The position numbers and the translations under genes are program-made. Below the pieces are notes generated by a model. That model searched no databases and was not told where the DNA came from. It was given only the letters and a program-made list of their open reading frames with translations. DNA of 64,000 nt from Euglena gracilis (Eukaryota; Euglenida; Euglenophyceae; Euglenales): NCBI GenBank assembly GCA_039621445.1, contig CP154955.1, positions 5,880,785-5,944,784 on the forward strand, written 5' to 3'. Numbering within the stretch: position 1 is the first letter of the stretch; the number at the start of each line of letters is the position of its first letter. Positions 1-10,923 of the stretch are shown in pieces.

Positions 1-1757
1 GGGATAGGGTTAGGTCGACTTGCACCCGAAAAGGGGTTGGCAGATAAAAGGGGTTTATTTTGTTAATGAAAGGGATAGGGTTAGGTCGACTTGCACCCGA
101 AAAGGGGTTGGCGGATAAAAGGGGTTTATTTTGTTAATGAAAGGGATAGGGTTAGGTCGACTTGCACCCGAAAAGGGGTTGGCGGATAAAAGGGGTTTAT
201 TTTGTTAATGAAAGGGATAGGGTTAGGTCGATTTGCACCCGAAAAGGGGTTGGCGGATAAAAGGGGTTTATTTTGTTAATGAAAGGGATAGGGTTAGGTC
301 GACTTGCACCCGAGAAGGGGTGTATGGAAATTTTCGACTTTTGAACCTCAAATGGCACCAAAACGGTTGAAACTAGGGGGGGGGTCGGGAAAACCCGACA
401 CAGAGAATTTCTGAAGGACCCCCCCCCCCCGGGGGTCCAGCCACTGGCTGGCAAAGAGGCTGGAAATGAGCTGCTGGCTGGACCCCCCCCCCCCCGGGTG
501 ATGGGGGTGGTCCGGGGCTGGAGGGGGCTGGGCTGCGCTGGGTCGATGAAAAACAAAATTTTCTAAAACGTTTTTGCCATTTCGACATTTTGATGGATGG
601 AGCTGGATCAAGGCTGGCGGGCTGTGATGGAGGAAGCTGTGATGAGGGAAAAAAATGCAGGGATGGGTGAGCTGGGCAGCCCAGTTGGCTGGCCAGCCTG
701 CGAGATAAAAGGGGTTGGCAGATAAAAGGGCTTTATTTTGTTAATGAAAGGGACAGGGTTAGGTCGACTTGCACCCGAGAAGGGGTTGGCAGATAAAAGG
801 GGTTGGCAGTAAAAGGGCTTTATTTTGTTAATGAAAGGGACAGGGTTAGGTCGACTTGCACCCGAAAAGGGGTTGGCGGATAAAAGGGGTTTATTTTGTT
901 AATGAAAGGGATAGGGTTAGGTCGATTTGCACCCGAAAAGGGGTTGGCGGATAAAAGGGGTTTATTTTGTTAATGAAAGGGACAGGGTTAGGTCGACTTG
1001 CACCCGAGAAGGGGTTGGCAGATAAGGGGTTGGCGGATAAAAGGGGTTTATTTTGTTAATGAAAGGGATAGGGTTAGGTCGACTTGCACCCGAAAAGGGG
1101 TTGGCGGATAAAAGGGGTTTATTTTGTTAATGAAAGGGATAGGGTTAGGTCGACTTGCACCCGAAAAGGGGTTGGCAGATAAAAGGGGTTTATTTTGTTA
1201 ATGAAAGGGATAGGGTTAGGTCGACTTGCACCCGAAAAGGGGTTGGCAGATAAAAGGGGTTTATTTTGTTAATGAAAGGGATAGGGTTAGGTCGACTTGC
1301 ACCCGAGAAGGGGTTGGCGGATAAAAGGGGTTTATTTTGTTAATGAAAGGGATAGGGTTAGGTCGACTTGCACCCGAAAAGGGGTTGGCAGATAAAAGGG
1401 GTTTATTTTGTTAATGAAAGGGATAGGGTTAGGTCGACTTGCACCCGAGAAGGGGTTGGCGGATAAAAGGGGTTTATTTAATGAAAGGGATAGGGTTAGG
1501 TCGACTTGCACCCGAAAAGGGGTTGGCGGATAAAAGGGGTTTATTTTGTTAATGAAAGGGATAGGGTTAGGTCGACTTGCACCCGAGAAGGGGTTGGCGG
1601 ATAAAAGGGGTTTATTTTGTTAATGAAAGGGATAGGGTTAGGTCGACTTGCACCCGAAAAGGGGTTGGCATATAAAAGGGGTTTATTTTGTTAATGAAAG
1701 GGATAGGGTTAGGTCGACTTGCACCCGAGAAGGGGTTGGCGGATAAAAGGGGTTTAT
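1..1757. repeat. 71-bp tandem satellite array
   Basis: About 20 copies of a 71-bp unit starting GGGATAGGGTTAGGTCGACT and ending in TTTTGTTAATGAAA. Copies differ mainly by G/A in CCGARAAGG, A/G in GGCRGATAAAA and ATAGGG/ACAGGG. Some units are internally shortened, for example near 780-810, 1020 and 1480. The array is interrupted at about 318-704 by a dispersed element. It runs off the left edge of the window, so its full size is unknown. The unit is not seen elsewhere in the window. Confidence 0.95.
318..704 (-). mobile_element. Copy of CAGGGAATTT-ended element plus flank, inside the satellite
   Basis: This segment is closely similar to 10840-11245 and, inverted, to part of 35216-35726. Shared stretches include the 'ggctggaaatgagctgctgg' block, the 'ggtcgatgaaaaacaaaatt' block and the 'gcagggatgggtgagctggg' block. 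The end reads CAGAGAATTTCTGAAGG, a variant of the family end. The left flank is also shared with the 10.8-kb copy, so a longer unit may have been copied together. The other end is cut where satellite sequence resumes at about 705. Confidence 0.75.
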
Positions 1758-1759
1758 TT

Positions 1760-2065
1760 TGATTACACTCACCCCCCCCCCCCTATTTGCCCCCCCCCCT
1801 AATTGGCTAATTGGGGGTCCCGTTGGACGGTCCATTAGCCAGTTAGGGGGGGGGTCAGGCTTATTGGCCATTAGCCAGGGTAACCCCCCCCCCCTAATTG
1901 TCCCCCCCCCCCGAATTGGCTAATTGGGGGCCCGAAGGGGCCCGGCCATTAGCCTAATAGAGGGGGGGGGTGAGGGTAATTTTTACCTTACTTAACAATT
2001 GACCTATTCAATTGACCTATTGAATTGACCAATTGACCTTTTCGAAGGGGGGGGGGGCTTAAATT
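1760..2065. repeat. C-run/G-run inverted-repeat element
   Basis: Alternating poly-C and poly-G runs with TAATTGGCTAATTGGGGG and CCATTAGCCAGTTAGGGG motifs form nested inverted repeats. The outer ends GATTACACTCACCCCC and GGGGGTGAGGGTAATTTT are roughly complementary. It immediately follows the satellite and is probably a small hairpin element. No clear target duplication was found. Confidence 0.45.
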
Positions 2066-2095
2066 TCCAAAAGGTGGGGGGGGTAATGCGGATTT

Positions 2096-2212
2096 CTGGG
2101 GGTCGGGCCGACCAGGTCGGCCCGACCCTCAGAGGTCGGTATCCCACCAACAGGGGTCGGGCCGACCACAGGTCGGGCCGACCAGGTCGGCATCACCCCC
2201 AGGATGAGCACC
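2096..2212. repeat. GGTCGGGCCGACC palindrome cluster
   Basis: The self-complementary motif GGTCGGGCCGACC and its reduced form AGGTCGGC recur several times in about 110 bp, enclosed by CTGGGGGT and ACCCCCAG. It is one of several local clusters in which one short palindrome has been multiplied. Confidence 0.6.
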
Positions 2213-2267
2213 CCCAGGAATCCGCACGGAGCCGGAAATCCGCTCGGGGCCGCCCGTTGAGCGGCTT

Positions 2268-2420
2268 GAAAGCATCCAAATTATGATGGATTTGTGCCAC
2301 GATGTCAAAAATTGCCACATTTTCTGTCACATTCAATGCCATCTTTCAAAGAAAAAGCGCTATTGTCTCGCCACCCTTTGGGCGGCGAAAAGAAACAATG
2401 GTTGTTTTGGGTCATGTCAA
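2268..2420 (+). repeat. Dispersed repeat L, copy 1
   Basis: About 80 bp beginning GCTTGAAAGCATCCAAATT and including GATGGATTTGTGCCACGATG is matched at roughly 85 percent by 4770-4860. Both copies are followed by a GCCGCCC-loop-GGGCGGC type palindrome. No coding signal was seen. Confidence 0.7.
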
Positions 2421-3304
2421 GGATCCCCCCCCCCCGAGAAAAAATCACTTCTACACCCCTGCCACAGCCCCCCCAACACCGCAACCCCTCCACCACATAT
2501 TGAGCTCCACAAAAAATTCCCAATCCAGAAAATCTGGAACATTTTTCACAAAAAATTGGGGGGAGAATGAGGTTTGAGAGTTTCCCCTGTGTCCTGTGCA
2601 CCAACGCCTGAAATTTCTTAAAAAAAAGACAGAGTTTCCCCCCAAAAATACAAAGTTTGATCATTAAACGGCCCAAATTGGCCAAATATGATTGAAATTG
2701 CCCAAAAATATTCCAAAATTGGCAACAGGGACAAAAATTGTCTTAAAAAAATCCCAAAAGTGGCCGAAAACTGTGTTTTGTTGTTGCCTGCTTTGGCATA
2801 TTTGTGTCCAAGGGGGAGCACGCCGTTGGCAGCCGTCGGCAAGGAGTCGGCCAGCTGTTTTTGAGTCCGTAAGAGGAAAATGGGCAAATCCCACCTGCAA
2901 TGGCCAAACATTCAGTCGCAAAGGTACACAAAAACTTTATGGGAGACAATTTGAGGAATTAGATCAACCTCATTTTCCAGTGTCACACGGTTGGCCGAAT
3001 GTGTGAAAGAAATTCGTTGAGTTTTGATTCAAGTTTTTCCATGATCCATTTCCACACTTCTAATTCCATGCTCCATTCACAGATTGTCAAATTGATTTGT
3101 TTTGATGTCCTCTTTCAAGGTGCATGTTTCCAATGCTGTTTCTTCCATTGCCTTGGCATTCATTTTCGAAGTTTGCAAGTTTGTAAGATATGCACAAAAC
3201 ATCATTTTCAACTAAGATTCCGCTTCATCACTCAACCGCTCTTCTTCGTCCCTTCAAAGGTGCACTCTAAGTGTGTTCACTGCCCAAATAAAGTACCATT
3301 GCAG
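2420..3304. other. Non-coding stretch before the RRM exon
   Basis: This holds C-runs, AT-rich homopolymers and short open frames without codon bias. I see no exon in it. It probably contains the intron leading to the RRM exon, whose RNP2 strand must be encoded upstream. Confidence 0.4.
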
Positions 3305-3503
3305 CAGCAGCGCCCCAACCTACCCCCAAGGACCCGGCACATGCAGGTGTCTGCGCTGCTGAAGGATTGTGGACGCATCTTGGATGTGTGGGTTGCGCGG
3401 GGCGACCAACCGAGCACATGGGCTTTTGTGACCTTCACCAACGAGAAGGGGTTGCAGGCGGCACTCGAAATGGATGGCGTGGAGTTCGAAAGGCGAGTTT
3501 TGC
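3305..3503 (+). CDS. Exon encoding most of an RRM domain (SR-protein-like)
   Basis: The exon follows ...TTGCAG and reads in phase 0 through PNLPPRTRHMQVSALLKD, CGRILDVWVARG, the RNP1 strand STWAFVTFTNEKG and ALEMDGVEFERRVLR. Helix 1, beta 2 (GRILDVWVAR), RNP1 (WAFVTF), helix 2 (LQAALEMDGV) and beta 4 (FERRVLR) are recognisable in order. The GRILDVWVAR pattern resembles the SRSF3/SRSF7 and plant RS2Z family. RNP2 is missing and must lie on an earlier exon. The donor is uncertain: gtggcc after 3503, or a GC donor nearer 3492. Codon use is less GC-biased than the ASCC1 exons. RRM proteins bind single-stranded RNA, so a splicing or mRNA-handling role is inferred. I cannot name the gene, and its other exons are uncertain. 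Confidence 0.6.
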
Positions 3504-4765
3504 GTGGCCTTGGACTTCACACAACGAAAGATTAAAAGGAGAAAAATTTGAATCCCCCCATCGAGAATTACTGGTGACCCGGGGCATTGTTGTGTTCGAA
3601 TTTTTCGGGCGACCGAAAAAAATTTCTTGGTGCGACATGACAAACAAAACTTAAGGGGGTGTTTAGGGGTGTAGGGGGTGGGGCGGGACACGGGGGGGGA
3701 CACGGGGGAAACATGCCTCTTTTTGGGACCTAATTTCGACTCCAGGACGAAATTTGCGGCTTTTTGAGGGACCAAAAATTCATTTCACATTGACCCCGAG
3801 CCAGTGAGTGAAAAAAAAAAGGGATTGTGTGGGGGAAAGTCAAATGGCCTTGAGAATCCATGAAAAACCGTGGAAAATGATGCCAAACAGCTAAAAATTC
3901 ATGCTGTGTGTTGCCTTGGCCGCCTTCTACCCCCTGAAGACCCCCCTGAAGTGCGGGACACGGGGGGGACACGGGGGGGGGGGGCACGGGGGGGGGACAC
4001 GGGGATCACACCCCCTAGAAGTAATTTTTTCTCAGGGGGGAGATCCTTGACAAGGTCGAATATACCCTCACCCCCCCCCCCCAAAGTGGCCGCCCTCTGG
4101 GCACTGTGGGACCTCAAAATGGCCATTCTGGGAGGGGGGACACTTTGGGGGGGGGTCGAATTTTGGCCTTTGGCGCTAAAGAAAATGGCCACTTTGAGGG
4201 GGGTAAACCAAAATTTGCCAGAAAATTTTGGCCAGTTTGAGCGGGGGGACACTTTGAGGGGGTGGGGTGAGGCTAACCATTGTTTTTTTTTTTCGCCGCC
4301 AAAGGGCGGCGAGATGGTTGGAGGGGGCAAAATTTTTCAAGTTGGGGTTGTTGTTTGTGAATATCTCCTTGACTTGGCTTCAAAAATCAAAATTTCAAAA
4401 AACGCACCACTTCTGTTGACAGATTTGGCTCTTTTTGGGGAAGCCTTTTTGAAAAATGCATTACCCCCCCCCCCCTTTATTGTCCCTCCCCCTTTATTGT
4501 CCCTGGGCCCCGGCCGACGGGGGGTTTTTTTGGCCCGGCCAATGAAATTCCTTTGGTACCCCTTTATTGTCCCCCCCCCCTTTGTTGTCTGGTCGGGCCG
4601 GGGGCAGGTCGGTGGGACAATAAAGGGGGGGGGTGGTACCGTCCAGCCGCCCTTTGGGCGGCAATGCATTTTTTTTTGTTCCATGCAAAATTGCTCGGAG
4701 GGGGCAGGTTTTTTTTTGAAATCCCAAAACACAAAATGCATCACTGTCTTTTGCTGCCCGTTGTG
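3504..4765. other. Non-coding, C-run/G-run rich
   Basis: Many C/G runs and repeated short blocks (GGACACGGGGGGGACACGGG, AAAATGGCCATTTT-like, CCCCCTTTATTGTCCC). The GCCGCC-loop-GGCGGC palindrome occurs near 4301 and 4645. A 327-codon open frame runs through 3870-4853 but crosses these low-complexity blocks and is not credible as a gene. Confidence 0.5.
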
Positions 4766-4930
4766 CCGGCTTGAAGGCCTCCAAATTGTGATGGATTTGT
4801 GCCATGATGTCAAAAAATGGCACATTTTCCGTCACATCCAATGTCACCTTTAATAAATAAAAAAAGTGCAACCGAGTTCTGGACTTGTTTGGCCGCCCAA
4901 AGGGCGGCAAGACGGTGACGATGTCCAACA
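4765..4930 (+). repeat. Dispersed repeat L, copy 2
   Basis: Matches 2268-2420: GCTTGAAGGCCTCCAAATTG, then GATGGATTTGTGCCATGATG and a GGCACATTTTCCGTCACATC block. It ends in GGCCGCCCAAAGGGCGGC, the same palindrome as copy 1. Confidence 0.7.
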
Positions 4931-5054
4931 GCAAAAGTAGCCAAAAAGTTCAATGAAAGGGGGTGTCTCCCCCGCGTCCCCCCCGTGTCCCCCCCCCGCA
5001 TCCCCCCCGCGTCCCACTTTGGAACCAAAATTTTGTTCTCGAGACAGCCAAATT

Positions 5055-5222
5055 TAGGAGGCTGATTCCTAATTTCAGGCAAATTTGAGGTTGGTGATTC
5101 CTAATTTGGTGTGGGTGATTCCTAACTTGTGGTGGGTGATTCCTAATTTGGGGTGGGTTTGTCCTAATTTGTTGTGGTAGAATCCTAATTTGGCTTAAAA
5201 TTTCTCACAGCAAATTCCTAAT
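5055..5222 (+). repeat. Degenerate ~26-bp tandem repeat (GATTCCTAATTTGG)
   Basis: Seven spaced copies of (G/A)ATTCCTAATTT separated by GGTGTGGGT- or GGTTGGT-like spacers. The same phrase recurs near 8320-8345. A non-coding minisatellite remnant. Confidence 0.7.
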
Positions 5223-5227
5223 TTCAC

Positions 5228-5762
5228 CGTCCCAAAAATGGCATCTCCCCCGCGCCCCCCGCGTCCCCCCCCCCCCCCCGCCCCCCCCCCCCCCCCCCCC
5301 CCCGCGTCCCCCCGCGCCCCCCCCCCGCGTCCAGACACCCCCAAAGAGTGTCATCTTCATTCTCGCAAACTTGGCAACAAATAAAATCCTGTGTAATTTT
5401 TGGAGGGCAAATTTTCTCGGGGGGGGGGCGAAAAAAATTGAGGCAAAAAAAATTCTCGGGTCAAAAAAATCCCTTTGAATGACCCCCCCCCCCAATAGTT
5501 CGGGCCCATCCTATGGACATGTAGGGTAAATTGAGCAACCCCCTCCATAATTGTCACCCCCCCTAATCTTTGCAGGGGGGGGGCGCGTTACCTCATTTGG
5601 TGCACTTTGATTTTCTGCCCAAGGCCTCCTTCCGAAGATTCAGCTGCCATCGATGGTGAAGGGCGGCAAGGAGCTGGCATTCCATCCCTCACATTAGCTT
5701 TTCAGAGGTATGGAATGGAATCATTGCGCAAACATGAAGCCGACCCAGTCAATTTGTTCATT

Positions 5763-5765
<3 letters not shown>
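5228..5765. other. C-run dense non-coding stretch
   Basis: Contains the longest nearly pure C tract of the left half (5266-5345) and an apparent hairpin element near 5480-5590. A short open island at 5630-5695 follows GATTCAG and reads LPSMVKGGKELAFHPSH. It could be an exon remnant but has no recognisable family. Confidence 0.35.

Positions 5766-5767
<2 letters not shown>

Positions 5768-5832
<65 letters not shown>
5768..5832 (+). repeat. (TC)n(TG)n microsatellite
   Basis: A (TC) run changes directly into a (TG) run of about 15 units. Confidence 0.95.
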
Positions 5833-5940
5833 GTAAATTGGCAGAAAAGCTAACAAACTTGCCTTTGAGGAAGGTTTTTTCAAGACGAGATGGTCCCATC
5901 GATGCTTTTTGTGAGTTCAATTATTTGAATTTTGGACATT

Positions 5941-6020
5941 GAGGTGACATTGAGGTTGAGGTTGAGGTTGAGGTTGTTGACATTGAGGTTGAGGTTTTTT
6001 TCCAAACCTCAACCTCAATC
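5941..6020. repeat. GAGGTT hexamer array with inverted partner
   Basis: GAGGTTGAGGTTGAGGTT copies (5950-5998) face CCAAACCTCAACCTCAATCC (6002-6022), forming a fold-back. Confidence 0.7.
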
Positions 6021-6059
6021 CCGCCTTCCCCCCCCTGAAGAGATTTTTGACAATTCTTC

Positions 6060-6495
6060 AATATTTTTGATCGATTGACCTTTTTTTTTTTTTTTGAAAA
6101 AGTGTCACCGTCTCGCAGCCCTTTGGGGCGGCAATGGAGCTTTGGCAGGGGGGGGAGGGGGGGTCCCGAGGTCAGTTTTTTTTGCATTTTTGGCACTTTT
6201 TGCTGTACTGTCTCAACACAAGGGGGGGAGGGTCCTGGGGTCCCAACTGTACTGCCAACCCCCCCCCCCTCAAAAATTGGCCAAAAACCGGCGCCGAAGG
6301 CGCCGGAAAAATTTTTTAGGGCCTTTTTTTGGTCCAAAAAGGCCATTTTTGGTGTCAAAATTTTCATCTGTCTCGGACCGGGTCCCAAAAATCCCAACTG
6401 TACAGGGGGGGGGAGGGGGGGGGGGCCCCAAAAAACCCCAAATGTACTGCCGTCGCCCCAATCTCAAAATTCAATCCATTTTGTGGGCTTCTGAG
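6060..6495. repeat. Hairpin-element remnants with GGCGC module
   Basis: Contains the palindrome CCGGCGCCGAAGGCGCCGG (6288-6306) followed by an A/T tract and GGGCC, a layout repeated in elements at 21.9, 44.3 and 57.8 kb. It also holds several G-run blocks with the phrase AACTGTACTGCC. The boundaries are not resolved. Confidence 0.5.
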
Positions 6496-6499
6496 CAAA

Positions 6500-6685
6500 A
6501 AAGCGTCATACCATGCCCCCCCCCCCCATATAAGACCCCCCCCCATATAAGACCCCCCCTGGCCGGCCGAAGGCCGGCCCTTTGGCCGGGACCGACCCCC
6601 CCCCATATAAGACCCCCCCCCCAAAAAAAATCCTCCCCCTAGGATTTTGGCTCCCGAGGGGGGGTCTTATATGGGGGGGGCATGG
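6500..6685. mobile_element. Small hairpin element ending TACCATGCCCC
   Basis: The ends TACCATGCCCCCCCC and GGGGGGGGCATGGTA are inverted repeats. Inside, CATATAAGACCCCCC repeats face GGTCTTATATGGGG, with GGCCGGCCGAAGGCCGGCC at the centre. A related pair of ends bounds 9352-9722. No exact target duplication was found. Confidence 0.6.
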
Positions 6686-6689
6686 TAGT

Positions 6690-8640
6690 TTCGCCGCCCT
6701 GGAAATCTCAAAATTCGACCCATTTTGTGGGCAACAACCAAACAATAAAGTGTTGCCGTCTCGCCGCCCTGCAGGTGGCGATCTCAGGGTGTGGTTTGGG
6801 ACGCGGGACGCGAGGGGGGACGTAGGGGGGGGGTGTCCAATTACCCCACATGTTTTCTTTGACGTCACTCAAGTTTGTGTGTATTTTCTTTTGGTTGACA
6901 AAAAAAATGTGCCTGACCAAAATTTGGGACGCGGGGGTGACGCGGGGGGATGCGGGGGGGGGGGGCACGGGCAAACACCCCATTGGAGTAGAAACTGGGG
7001 GGCAGGGGGGGCGGCCGCCCCCGGGATTCCCCCCCAATTTTTTTTCTTCAGAAAATAATAGATTTGGAGGCGGTGTCTACTGGGTCGACTAACCCCATTC
7101 TATCGAACCACCTATCTAACCACCCTGGGGGGTCGGCACCCCCCCCCCCCTCACCGACCCCCTCGCCACGCCATTTTACCCCCCCCCCTTTTCAGACCCC
7201 CTCGCCACGCCATGTCAGCCGCGCCAAAGAAAATTTTCTTGGAAAACCCCCGCGCACCCCTCCCCCCCCCCATCCGGAACCCCCTCGCCACGCCAAAAAC
7301 CCCCCTCCCCCCCCCCTAGCCGGACGGCTCGCCACGGCGTGCCGACCCCCCCCTCCCCCAGCCTTGGTCACAACTTTCCGTGACCCTCGGGAAACTGTCC
7401 TGCCATCAAAGTTCCCGGTACTGGCCAGTGATGGGGATGGGGGGATCAACACCCACCTGGCGTGGGGGAAAAATAAATTGGATTGGGCATTCCAAGGGCT
7501 TCATTTTTGCTCTCCGGACAATTTCTTTGATTTTGCTTCATTGTCGAAATAACATGACCCCCCCCTATATGTCACCCCCCCCTAATTGTCGCCCCCCCCC
7601 TTGGGGGGCGACAATTAGGGGGGGGGTTACCCATGGACGGGTAGGGTAAATTGAGTAACCCCCCCCAATTGTCACCCCCCCCCTAATTGTCGCCAGGGGG
7701 GGTCAAAACGCTCCCGGGGGGGGGTGCCATTTAGGGGGGGGGTAACGTTATTTTGGGTGGGTCAATTTTTTCACCCAAAAACGGCCGAAAACGGCTAAGT
7801 CGCAAGCCTGTCGCGCTGTTTTGGGCCATAAATCGGCAACCCGCGGGGTTTGGGGATTCGTGTCTTGGTATGGGGTGCCTGCCCAAAGAAAGCAGTCCCC
7901 CTTTTGGGGGGTTTGTTTTGGGTCCCCACTTGGCCCACCCAGCAAATTTTGCCTTGAAACCATGTTCAGTCCACAATGTACAGCGTCGTGGAAAACCGTG
8001 TTCAGTCCTGTTAAGTCAAACGTTTCATGACACATGAAATATGTTTCATATAACATCATAAACTTTCATGTCAAATGACACAAAATTAGTCCCAGAGCTT
8101 TAAGTGTAGAATGTGTTTTCTCTGACCTGGCAAGGTTGTTGGTGGGGCGGACCCCCAAGCCCCCTTTAGGCTTCTTTTATCAAAAAAATCCAGGTTGACA
8201 TGGGGGATATCCGAATGTAATCAAATCAGAGGGGGTGTATCCCCTGCGACCCCCCCCCCCGCGACCCACATATGGAGGGTTTCCGCATCCCAGTAGGAGC
8301 CAAAAAATGGCACCTAATTAGGAATTGGCACCCAAATTAGGAATCAAAATTGCCAAAAATGTGTGATAAATTCCTGTATGAGAGGTCACACTTGTCACAC
8401 GTGACCCGGCAAAACTGCAACGTTCCCCCCGCGACCCCCGCGACCCCCCCGCGACCCCCCCCCCCCGCGACTCATACACCCCCAGAATCATTGACATTTG
8501 TTTTCAGAATGACAAAAGAGGCAAAAACAAACCTTTTTTGTCGGGAACAACGTGACCCCCCCTCGTGTTTCTAAAAAAATAACATCCCCTTTATGTTACG
8601 TATGGATTGTGTTGGCCATTCGCGCACATATGTGGAGCTT
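6690..8640. other. Non-coding, repeat fragments
   Basis: Includes GACGCGGGG-type runs (6800-6990) and a CTCGCCACGCCA phrase repeated four times (7165-7340). An inverted-repeat element with CTAATTGTCGCCCCCC facing GGCGACAATTAGGGG lies at about 7550-7745. The block at 8070-8140 (TCTCTGACCTGGCAAGGTTG) is shared with 30745-30790. No exon was recognised. Confidence 0.45.
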
Positions 8641-8654
8641 TTAAGTTTTGGCTT

Positions 8655-8905
8655 CCACCCCCCTTCTATCGACCCAGTCTATCGGAGCCCAGGCACAGGT
8701 GGGGGGGGGGTCCCGCGGGACCCCCCTGTCGAGTTGCGAACTCAACCGGACCGGTCGAGTTAGGGGGGTCCGGGGTCTGGACTGGCTAGGCACAGGGGGG
8801 GGGGGTCTCGCGAACCCCCTGTCGAGCTCCGAACTCGACCAGACAAGGGGGGGGTTGAGACCCGAACTCGACTGCCTGCCTTCCATCGATCCACCAGAAC
8901 CCCCT
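8655..8905. repeat. TCGA-rich palindromic element
   Basis: Repeated CCCCCTGTCGAGTTGCGAAC / CCGAACTCGAC motifs in both orientations, with TCTATCGACC near the left and CCATCGATCC near the right. Probably a non-autonomous hairpin element. No target duplication was identified. Confidence 0.45.
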
Positions 8906-9351
8906 CAGATTACTGCCCCTACCCACCCACTGTACTGTGGCACCGTCTAGGGGAAATTCCTTCGGCGCAAAAAGAGATTTTTGACCCTAAAAATCACACC
9001 GCCTGGAAACACAAAGGGATGTCGGTTGTTCAAAAGAAATCCGATTACTCCCTTGGGGGGGATGCCAGGCCGCAAGGCAGTATCTGAGGGGCAAGCTGCA
9101 CCCCTTGCGGACATCCCCGCCCACAGATTCACTTAACACCTGCTTGATGTGGGAGAGTTTTCAAGCGTCGGCGGGTGGGTTCGGGCTGGACCCCCCTCCC
9201 CTCAGGTTGTACCACAGGTCAGAAAATTGTCAAGCTTTTCGGCCGACTTTGGGGGGTTTTGGGTGGGTGGGTGGGTGACCCCTCCAGGGGGGGGGGGGGC
9301 ATGGATGAGGTTTAAAAATGTGGTGGATGTGTCTGGGCCTGGGAAAAAGTT

Positions 9352-9722
9352 ACCATGCCCCCCCCCCCGAGCTGTCCCCCCCCCCCCCGAGCTATTCCCA
9401 TAGAGGGGACGGGAATAGCTCGCTGTCATAGCACTTTTTACAAAGAACTTCCCAAAAAAGTGCTCAAAAATCGACGTTTTTGGGACGTTTTCCAAAATCA
9501 CTTTTTGGCAAATGTGCTCAAAATTGACCATTTTTTGCGAACATCCAAAAAAGTTGCCAAAAATGACCCTTTTCGGGTTGCCCGAGGGTCGGGTATGGGA
9601 ATAGCTATGATAGCTAGATATGGGGGGGACCTAGGTCCCCTCCCCGAGCTGTTCCCCCCCCGTACTGTTCCCATTGGGCCGTAAAGGGTCCCGGGGACGG
9701 GAATAGCTCGGGGGGGCATGGA
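9352..9722. mobile_element. Hairpin element ending CCATGCCCC...GAGCT
   Basis: The left end CCATGCCCCCCCCCCCGAGC faces the right end GCTCGGGGGGGCATGG. Internal CTATTCCCATAGAGGGGACG and GTACTGTTCCCATTGGG repeats alternate in orientation. It lies directly beside the element at 9732. Confidence 0.65.
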
Positions 9723-9731
9723 ACACTCCTC

Positions 9732-10182
9732 CAGGCTTTTTTTTAGTCGGGTGCCTGCCACATGGGGGGGGGGTGCTAGGGGAAGGCACCCCATCCGACC
9801 CCCGGGGGGGGGGGGGGTCGGGTTTTTGGGGGTGCCTGTCCATGGCAGGCACCCCCGGCCCTGGTGCCTAAGGCGCCGGGGGCCCGGAAAAGGCCATTTT
9901 CTTAGACATGCTAAAGGGTATGATCGAAAAGCAGCGGTTCCCAAAAAATGACCACTTTTTCGAGGCGTCGGTGTGGGGCTGAGGCTCCGCGCGACGTTTT
10001 TTCACAGCTCACCCAGGGCCGGTGCTGTGCGATGGCTGGGTGTTCATCATGCCCCTTAGAGCCGTCTAAGATTTTCAATGAAACTTCTCTGGGTCCCCCC
10101 AGCTCCCCCCCCCCCTGGGGGGTGTGCCTGGTAGGGGTAGGCACCCAAGAGCACCCACCCCCCTGGTCGGTAAAAAAGCCTG
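9732..10182. mobile_element. hAT-like MITE, family E (CAGGC ends)
   Basis: The left end is CAGGCTTTTTTTTAGTCGGG and the right end CCGGTAAAAAAGCCTG-like. The flanks CACTCCTC (9724-9731) and CACCCCTC (10183-10190) form a 7/8 target duplication. Inside are GTGCCTGCC/GGCAGGCACC inverted repeats and the module GGTGCCTAAGGCGCC. Ends beginning CAGG with 8-bp duplications are typical of hAT transposons. There is no transposase, so the element is non-autonomous. Sister copies lie at 57669-57971 and probably 59041-59361. Confidence 0.85.
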
Positions 10183-10223
10183 CACCCCTCGCAAAGTGAA
10201 TCTATGTCCCCGCTGCCTCCCAG

Positions 10224-10294
10224 GCCCCATATGCTGCCACGCTGCCCGGTGTGCCCAGCAATGTGGGCAAATTCGCAGACTGCCACCCCCTCAG
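10224..10294 (+). CDS. Candidate short exon, unidentified
   Basis: A GC-biased island between CTCCCAG and a gtcctt donor reads in phase 0 as APYAATLPGVPSNVGKFA then DCHPLR. Its splice context and codon bias resemble the confirmed exons, but the peptide matches no family I know. It lies 41 bp after the hAT-like element. If real, it belongs to the gene upstream of ASCC1. Confidence 0.35.
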
Positions 10295-10923
10295 GTCCTT
10301 AACAATTTCTTTCAGTGGCTGAGGGGTCAGGCTGATAGGTTCAAGAAAGGCAACCCCATTTTCATTGCAGCACAAAAAAGCAAAAATTGACAGCCAAAAT
10401 AACCCTAATCTCCCCAAGAACACCTTGGGGGCGGGGGGCATGGCATGCACCAACGATGGATCGGCCGCGCCAGGCTGGGCCGCCAGGCCCCTGCCGATAA
10501 CCACATGCCTCAAACATCCGCTGCACCATCAGGCGCAACCATGGCACCATCAGGCAGGCAAAGAGCTGAACATTACACAAAACCTAGTGGTCTGGATCAT
10601 GAGCTTTTTCAGGTCCACAGTGACTTCCTTTGATTGGCCACCATTTTGGAAGTACCCCCCCCTTATTTGAGCACACCCACCGGCCAAAGGACCTCCCAAA
10701 TGCTCAAATAGGGGGGGGGTCAAATAAGGGGGGTCAGAAATTTGGCTTTGAGAAAGGACTAAAAATTTTCGGCGCCTAAAAATTTTCCTTTCCCCAGACC
10801 CAAATGCATAATTAGGGGGGGGGTCCCATAATAAGGGGGTGTATTGAAATTTTCGATTTTTTTGAACCTCAAATGGCCCCAAAACGGTTGAAATTAGGGG
10901 GGGGGGTTCAGGAAAACCCTAAA

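Noticed and set aside
1-1757. Resemblance to a CRISPR array
   Set aside because: The 71-bp units follow each other without unique spacers, and the context is eukaryotic.
3870-4853. 327-codon plus-strand open frame
   Set aside because: It crosses many C/G runs and dispersed repeats, and the peptide is low complexity.
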